This document shows, in pieces, positions 50,801 through 59,800 of a DNA stretch of 64,000 bases. Source of the stretch: Aspidapion aeneum (taxonomy: Eukaryota; Arthropoda; Insecta; Coleoptera; Brentidae); NCBI GenBank assembly GCA_963576565.1, contig OY755042.1:4330112-4394111 (forward strand). Reading direction: 5' to 3'. Positions within the stretch are counted from its first letter, which is position 1; each line of letters begins with the position of its first letter. The translations under genes were made by a program, and so were the position numbers. The notes below the pieces were generated by a model. That model was given only the letters and a program-made list of their open reading frames with translations. It searched no databases and was not told where the DNA came from.

Positions 50801-53800
50801 TTTTCTTTTTTAGCAAAAGCGATAGGTACGACAGAGGTTATAGAGAGTAAGTATTTTTTTAATAGTTAATAAGCATTAATTAATATAAAAGTGTAAACCA
50901 AAATTAATTCTTTTGTTTTGTTTGGAATATTATTCTTTAAATTAAACTTCTTTTCATGTTAGAAAAACTTTTGTTGAATTATTGATCAGAAGACTCGCGT
51001 TGTCCTCCGAAATAAGCCTACTTATAAAAAGTTCAAACCAAGAGAAAAAATGTCAGCCAATTCAGCTTTCTTTGAAGCCTTTTAACTCTTCATAAGAGAT
51101 CTTTGCAAGTTTAATCTATTTTTTAACAACTATTCTATAATTCCAATTGAAGTGATTTGACGTCACAAGGCTTATTCAAACCTGATTGGGTTTCCAAATG
51201 AGTCAGTAACGTTCAATGTTAAAGAACACAAACCTTAGCAACACTAAAAACAAAATTATATGCTTCGACACTGGCTACCCCGATTTCTATGTCCGCGTTC
51301 CATTATAGTTGAGAACAACTACGATCTCGTTCCCAAATTATAATCTCTTCCAACAATAATAGAACTAAAATTAAAACAGGTATTTTTTGTGCCAGCTAAT
51401 CAATTTGAGTTGAATTTGACAAATTTATAGCCTCAAAAAGTCTTCATCGACAATTACGTGATGCAAATAATAGTTTGAAAACAATAACTTCGAAGCGGCA
51501 CATGCATGTTTGCATGGGCTTGTTTCAAAGTGCATAGAAAATGTTTGCCGCAAATTCGGTGCACCATAGCTGTGACGTCAAATCAGTCAATGGTCTGGCT
51601 ATTAAATAACGAGACTGGTTACGAAAAAGGGTTTTATATAAATTATTCTACATTCGAATGCTCCCCTTCAATATACTCCCCTGCCCTTGCCACACACCGT
51701 TCCATACGTTTTTTCCATTGATCGAAGCAGTGCTGGAAGTCTTCTTTGGTGAGGGCATTTATGAGCTCTGTTGTTTTTTGCTTTACCGCTTCCATCGACT
51801 CAAATCGGGTCCCTTTCAAAGCAGATTCTATCTTTGAAAACAAAAAAAAGTCGCACGGTGCGCCAAATCCGATGAGTACGGCGGGTGCTCGAGCACTGGA
51901 GTGCACTTACTGGCCAAATACTGCTTCACAGATAGTGCGTTATGGGCAGGTGCGTTGTCCTGGTGCAAAATCCACGAGTTGTTCTTCCACAACTCGGGCC
52001 GTTTTTTACGAACTCGTTCTCGCAATGTTGCCCAAACTGACAAATAGTAAGTCTGGTTGACAGTCTGACCCTCTGGAACCCATTCAGTCATCACGATACC
52101 GTTAATGTCGAAAAAACGAGCAGCATTGCCTTGAATTTTGACTTGGACATCCTTGCTTTTTTGATTCTGTGCGATTCAGGCGTCTTCCAATGCATCGATT
52201 GTCGCTTTGTTTCAACATCGTATTGAAAAATCCACGTTTCGTCGCAACTAATAACGTTTTTCATCAGTCCGGGATGCGTATTTACGTTTCCGTGCTGATT
52301 TCACGGCAGCGCTGTTTTGAAATAGACACGGAAATGTTGCAACATATTTGGTTACAAATGCGTGTTGATTTTAAGGCGCCGAGGCTCGAACAAGGCACGG
52401 ATTTGTATTGAATTACGCAGCGCAGGGGTTTACTTATTAGTGCACATTTGAAACTTAAATTGGATTCACGTTGTTTATTAGTTTGATTTTGAGGTTATAT
52501 GTTTGTTAATATGAAAATTATGGAGCAGTTTAAAAGTATTTGTACTAATCTTACTCAAGATTTTGAAATTCTTTGAAGTTTGAAGAACACTCTTCCATTT
52601 ATACCTGCAAAGTTCAGTGTTCATTGTCTTACACCGGCAACTACGACGACAGATGTTGTTCTGTTTTTAATAAATTTTAATGATTTAAATGATTTTCACT
52701 TGATTTCTAACCACATGAAAATAGAAAGTTTCAAAAACCTAACCTAACGAAAGCTAATCAATCAAATCTATCCGAACCGAACCAAAGCAAACTGAACCAA
52801 TAATTTTTTTCAAAAAAAACTTTCCTGAGTTCCTACCCAGGATCCTAGAGGATGTGAATCCGAACCGAACCGATCCTAACTAAACCGAACCAAACCTAAC
52901 CTAACCAAACTAAACTACAACACTATTCATTCACACCCTCTAGGATCCCGGGAAAGAAGTCAGGAAAGTTTTTTTTTAATTGTTGGTTCAGTTTGCTTTG
53001 GTTCGGTTCGGTTTGGTTCAATTCGGTTCGGATTCACATCCTCTAGGATCCCGGGTAGGTAGTCAGGAAAGTTTTTTTTTGAAAAAAATTATTGGTTCAG
53101 TTTGCTTTGGTTCGGTTCGGTTAGATTTGATTGATTAGCTTTCGTTATGTTAGCGTTTTAACCTGACAGTTGAATACGCTTTTGTAATAGTTTAATTAGC
53201 GATGTTCTCTTACAGATCCGTGCTCATTTCGAGATCAAAACTCTTAAAATCAACACGTATTTGAACCCAAATATATTGTAACATTTTCGTGTATATTTCA
53301 AAACCGCGCCGACGGGAAATGAGCGCGGAAACGTAAATACGCGTCCGGGATCTTCTTCTAACCTTTCAAGGAAAGCTGAGCAGAGTCGTTGACGCAAGAG
53401 CTTTTGGTCAGGAGTCAGATTTTTTGGCACCACCTTCGCAGACTTTTATCATGTGTAATTCCTTCTGTAAAATTTTTCTAACCGTCTCTTTATCGGCGTT
53501 TACAGCCTCGGCAATCATCCGGATGCTCTTTCAACGATCTGCACGCGCAATTTGGTTGATTTTGGTCACTGTTTCCGGAGTCGAAACAGTCACAGGGCGA
53601 CCTGGGCGCTGGTCATCACCAGTGGTCTCTCCGCCCTTACTAAAGCGCTTACACCACTCAAAAACACTCGCACGAGATAGAGAATTATCCCCATAGAACT
53701 CTTGCAGTAATTTATAGCATTCAGTCGGAGTTTTTTTTCAATTTAACGAGAAATTTGAGATTGATACGTTGCTCATGGTTTTCTGCACGAGAAAAAAAAA

Positions 53801-56800
53801 ACACGTTCGTTTCAAACCGCTACTGCACAAATACTATAATAGTGACGGAAACGTGCTTTGGGACGTGCATAGACAAGATATCTAGATACCCAACGCAGTA
53901 TTCGTTTTTTACCCCACCTGTCTAGGGCGCCATCTAGGCGCACAGTCTCGATATTTAATAGCCAGACCTCGTATTTTATTAATATTTATTAGGGTAGCGA
54001 TAGTTGACAAATTTTACAAAGCTGGTATGTTTGATAATTTTAGTGACTACAGAAGCTCTAGATACCGAAGATCTCCATCTCCATATTATCGTGGTAGTCG
54101 CCGACGCGATTACAGGTCGAGATCTCGCAGCTACTCAAGAGGTAAGTAATTTTTTTTTCACTTATATTCTACACTGTTTCAGGGTTTTTAGTTTATGAAA
54201 GATTATAATCGAATTTAAGTCCGAATCTTTTTGATCTTTAAGGGTGATCTTTAAATCTGAACATTTTACTCCAACCAGACCGAGCGAGCAGTGCCGAATT
54301 CGCGAAGTCTCAGGTCATCTTGAAAACAATAAAATTTTATACAGTAGGCAATTTGGTTTTCAAAAGAGCAAATCAACCTGACATACCATATTTACACTAA
54401 CATCGGATATTGTATACTCACTAGAAAATAGAAACCCCACTAGCTGTGTTTTTAGACTTATTAAAGGCTTTTGACACGGTCAATCATAATATTTTGTTAA
54501 AAATATTGCACCAGACAGGGGTCGGAGGAATCTTAATAAAATGCCGCAAAAAAAAATCAAAAACTTTTAGTTCAGAAAAAGCAATAACTTATGGTGTACC
54601 ACAATTTATAGTCGTTGAACCTATTATTTTCCTTTTGTATAAAACATTTGTTTTTTTTTTTTGTTACATAGAAGGCTTTAAACCTTTCAGAGAAGAGGAT
54701 ATTAACTTTATAAATCAAACAAGTTTCATGGCTAATCGGGCAAAAAAGAGTTTTTTGTTTCCCTTATATTTTTCCGTGGGTAGCTTGAAAGCTTAACCTC
54801 ACGGGGGTCCAAGATCTAATGGACATGAATGATGAACCGTTTCGTCCTTATGGGACTCCTCAGAACACTGTTGGTCAAGTGACAAATCTTGCGAAGTTAA
54901 TCAGACGGTTTTGTCTCTAATTAAATGTAATTAGTGAGCGAACTATAGCAAGAGGCGCCATCTGAGGTTAAGCTTTCAAGCTACCCACGGAAAAATATAA
55001 AGGAAACAAAAAACTCCTTTTTGCCCGATTAGCCATGAAACTTGTTTGATTTTTAAATTCACGGGTACGAAATTTCACGTTTGTTAGTATTATTTGGCTT
55101 AAAAATTCCGTTGATTGACGCTCACTGTCTTGATGACGGGTAAAAATGCAAAATGCGTTGATCCGGCCTGAAAAGACAAAGAGCTGTCGTAGGTCACGGA
55201 CTATACTTGTTTTCTTTTATTTGCATTCGATCTAATCATTGATCGATATTGTATAGCAGTGTTTTTCCCTGCTTTTGGTTTTTTGTTTCTCTCGTATCTC
55301 GGTAGATGGCGCCTCTTGCTATAGTTCGCTCACTAATTACATTTAATTAGAGACAAAACCGTCTGATTAACTTCGCAAGATTTGTCACTTGACCAACAGT
55401 GTTCTGAGGAGTCCCATAAGGACGAAACGGTTCGTCAACACTTATTGGGTGTCCATTAGATCTTGGACCCCCGTGAGGTTAAGCTTTCAAGCTACCCACG
55501 GAAAAATATAAGGGAAACAAAAAACTCCTTTTTGCCCGATTAGCCATGAAACTTGTTTGATTTTTTAATTCACGGGTACGAAATTTCACGTTTGTTAATA
55601 TTAACTTTATGTTTTTAAAGTTCGATGGATGGTACCCCTGCAGACTGCCTTAAATAGGGTGGTTTCTAAAACTGTTCACAAGATTATGAATTTGAAGCGA
55701 AACGATGCATTTTAGCGAAAAACCATAAAATTAATTTTTTGTAGTACTTTTAATTCCGCTTCTTTTGATGTATCACTTAGGATCTTAGCTTTGATAGTTA
55801 GCTTGACAAGCCAGCTAAAATATACAATTTGTAAAAATTTCATGTTTTCGCTCCAAACTCGATTTTTTTCTTAAAAATTGTAAAAGATATAACAATGAAC
55901 AGAAGAAGCGGAATTAAAAGTACTATAAAAAATTATTCTTAACGTTTTTCGCTAGGATGCATCGTTTCGCTGCAAATTCACTTTTTCTATAATCTTGTGA
56001 ACGGTTATAGAAACCACCTCTCTTTAAGGCAGTCTTTAGGGGTACCATCCATCGAACTTTAAAAACATCCTCAATATCCTCTTCTGCATTGCCGTAGCTA
56101 GGGGGGCCTGCCCCCCCCCTGAAGTCCCTCAGGCCCCCCTTAAGATATTTTAGGCCTCCCCTACCGACTACTAGTAAAAGAACATGACGCTGAAAATACA
56201 TACTTTTCTATTATTATTCGGGAAATATTCAAATAAAATAGGTGCATTAAAATTTAAAATCATTCAGATAATGTTTACATTTCAGGAAAAAGCCCTTGTC
56301 TTGCGGAGGCTTTTTCTCTTTAAATTATCGGTAACTTTTCTGCACATGCAATTTCCCGAAAATATTTTTTAAATTTAAACATAATTATGCATATTGAATA
56401 TTTCATAGATATTGTCGACATCTTGTAAAATATTATAGAAGTGTAAGTTAAATTTCGCATTTAATAAAGACAGCGACCTTTGCCCCTCTGTTTCCGAAAT
56501 CGGGTTGTAGATGTCGTAAGGTTATAAAAGACCTTTTTAAACTGTTTTTTTTAAATAAATATAATAATCTTTTTAGTTTTTTTGAGGTTAGCGTTTAGTG
56601 TCTTATGGAAATTTTCCGATTTTGGTGACAATTTCATAACCATTTTCATATTAAGTTTTCCCACGTCGTTAAATGGAATAAATTCGTCGAGCAATACCGG
56701 GAAATTTTTAATATTAATACTTCTGCTCTAAGAGCAGAAATGACCGTTTTAAAGAATTGTATTTTTTGGTTAAATCAAACTGTTGGTCATGATTGTATCA

Positions 56801-59800
56801 AACAACATATAGCAGAAAACACCTATCCAAACCTCTACCAACTTTTTAAAGTTGCGAGTATTCTTCAAATTTCAAGTGCAACTTGCGAAAGGTCTTTCTC
56901 TGCCATGAGGAGAGTTTTTAATTGGCTTAGAACAACTATGACTCAAGAGAGACACTCAGGTCTGTCATTGTTATTCATAGAAAAAGATGTTGAGGTCGAC
57001 TTAGACAGTGTGGTAGACGCTTTCAGTCAGCGACGTAGAAAACTTTCTTTGTAGAATTGCTGAATAACATACTTCCTGTGTATACATATAAATACGTTGG
57101 TAAATGTATTATTAAATTTGTTATATTAAAATATTAGAACATTTAATGCGCGTATTTTGTTTTATTCATTGCACACTTTGCATGACTCTTTAAAACCTAT
57201 GTTTGCTTTTTGTTCAAGATAGACCGGGGCCACGCCCCCCCCTGAAAAGCAAGGCTAGCTACGCCAATGCTCTTCTGTGAAAAGTTTAAGCCTTCTATGT
57301 AACAAAAAAAAACAAATGTCAATAATATTGAAGCTACAATAAAATGAGCATGGGTATTATTTTAATTCTTTTGCGAGCGGAAATACTAATAACTTGGTAT
57401 ATCTCAAGAACTACTTGATTTATCAAAAAATGTGTAATAACAAAGTTTATTTGTCTTTAAAAAAGGAGTCTAAAAAGCTTTAAAAAATTAAAATTGGACG
57501 ACTGAGTAGGGAGATACGTTTAAACAAAACAAATCTATCAATTTGGCGGCCAAACGACCATGAGTTCGACCACGGGACCAAACTATTTTTCCATTTCTAT
57601 GGGTGCTTAACATGCCCCGCAGTCAAACTGAGCGTACATATTAGGTCACGTGACAGGAGCCAGCGCCTAGGCTAACTAGAAAAATGGCAAAAAATTTATA
57701 AAATTTCGAGATCAGCTAGGATTTATATGAATATGTTTCTGAACTCAGGAAAGAATCCATATTCAAAATGTGCAATTAGTTTTTGGAACCATTTTTATGT
57801 AACCTATACTTCATTCAGGCACACTGTGAAGGGTACTTCCAGGGGAGATAAAAAAAACCAACCCCCCTTTGCGATCCTTTAATTTCAAGTCAAGATTTTT
57901 AAACCGCATTTTGATGTATCAACCCATTTTTGAAAAGTCTGCATTTTGGATTGGGGCCCATAACTTTTTTTCTCAAAATTTATTTTTAATGTAAATGGCT
58001 TTTTTGTAGAATTAACTCAGCATGGATTTGAACCACCCTCTTGCTAGGCTTAATAAGTATCTCAGTTGGTAGAGCGTCAGCCTAGCAAGAGGGATCCCTG
58101 GTGTATGTAAATCCCCGCTGATATTTCCTTAGTGCGGAAAGTGTCACTTTTCCGTACGCAATTGCAGTTGGACGACCGACGCATAGCGGAGTTCGGCCAG
58201 CAATCAAGTGCGGAAAAGAAACTTTCCGCAAGAGACAGACCGCTATTTTTTCTTCGAGCGTGCGGAAAACATAAAAAAAAAACAATTTAAAGAAACGTGT
58301 ATTAAATTTATAGGTTTTGTATGATTACCAGATTGACCCTTGCCTTGATTTGGGCGGCTCTTGACGACTATTTAAAAGTTAGATTGTTAAGAACATTGAA
58401 AAAACTCTGCCAATATATGGGCCCCTAAGCTCACACTAGGTACTATAGTTATAGTGTACGTGTGAGCTAATATAACTAAAAACTGAAATATATTTTATTT
58501 AACTCCAGACTAAATTACCTTTTGTTTGATACCACACAAGCCATGTTTTGACTTAAACTCAAATTTTTGAAATCTACCCCCACCCTTAAATAAAACAAAA
58601 AACTAAAATGTATTTTGTTAAACTCCGAACTCAATTACCTTTCGTTTGATATCACACACGCCATATTTTCACTTAAACTCTAATTTTTAAAATATACCCC
58701 CACCCTTTTTTTTTAAATAAATTAAAATGTATTTTGTTTAACTGCAGACTCAATTACCTTTCGTTTGATATCACACACGCCATATTTTCACATAAATTCT
58801 AATTTTTGAAATCTACCCCCACCCTTTTATTTGGTTTCTGTTCGGTGGATTTTGTTCATTTTTAAATGGGACCATCTCGACCCAAGACCCAGCCTAGGTA
58901 CCAAATTTCATTAAAATCGGCCAAGCGGTTTTTGAGTTATGCGCGTTGGTCGTTACAGACATACAGACAGACAGACGGCGCAACAAAAAGTTTCAAAATC
59001 ATCTGAAACGCAAAGATATATAAAAATTTTTGAAATCGGAGCAACTTTTTTTTTCTCGAAAAAATTAGGATCACCATAGCTCACACTACTATAGTATAGT
59101 ATATGTGTGAGCTAAAAATTAATATTAAAGTATCGATTCTTAGGGTTTGCGAGGAGTGCGGAAAGGGATACTTTTCCGCACGCACCGGCGTTTGCACGAA
59201 CGACGCGCCAGCTGAGTTCGAGCAACCCGTAAGTGCGGAAAATGCTTTCCGCACGCGTTAGGTACAACATTTTTCCTACGAGCGTGCGGAAAATGTAAAA
59301 AATTAAAATTTTTTCTCGATTTTTTAAATTAAAACTTATCATGTTCAAAATGGAAAAAAAGTCCAAACAATTGAAACTTTATATTTTGTTTAGAACGAAA
59401 CTTCAATAAACAAAAAATAAGACTACCTATTTTAGCTCACACATATACTATACTATAGTAGTGTGAGCTATGGTAATCCTAATTTTTTCGAGAAAAAAAA
59501 AGTTGTTCAGATTTCAAAATTTTTTATATATCTTTGCATTTCAGATGATTTTGAAACTTTTTTGTTGCGCCGTCTGTCTGTCTATCCGTCTGTCTGTCTG
59601 TCTGTATGTCTGTCTGTAACGACCAACGCGCATAACTCAAAAACCGCTTGGCCGATTTCAATGAAATTTGGTACCTAGGCTGGGTCTTGGGTCGAGATGG
59701 TCCCATTTAAAACTGAACAAAATCCACCGAACACAAACCAAATAAAAGGGTGGGGATAGATTTCAAAAATTAGAGTTTATGTGAAAATATGGCGTGTGTG

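Larger units (their letters stand above)
51592..53968 (-). mobile_element. mariner element interrupted by a long-TIR insertion
   Basis: Ends GTCTGGCTATTAAATAACGAGACTG (51593 on) and CACAGTCTCGATATTTAATAGCCAGACC (to 53968) are inverted. The minus-strand transposase lies in two parts, 53776-53352 and 52266-51643, with 1.07 kb of foreign DNA between. Several frameshifts; dead. Confidence 0.88.
54657..57313. mobile_element. Fold-back element invaded by two other elements
   Basis: TTGTTACATAGAAGGCTTTAAAC...GAAGAGGATATT and GTTCGATGGATGGTACCCCT...GACTGCCTTAAA at the left are mirrored at the right (TTTAAGGCAGTC, GGGGTACCATCCATCGAAC, AATATCCT / GTTTAAGCCTTCTATGTAAC). The left arm is split by 54709-55603, the right arm by the hAT at 56087-57269. 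The original element would be about 0.57 kb. Confidence 0.82.

Noticed and set aside
58056..58110. Functional tRNA gene
   Set aside because: A-box half and a good B-box half are in opposite orientation; no complete cloverleaf.
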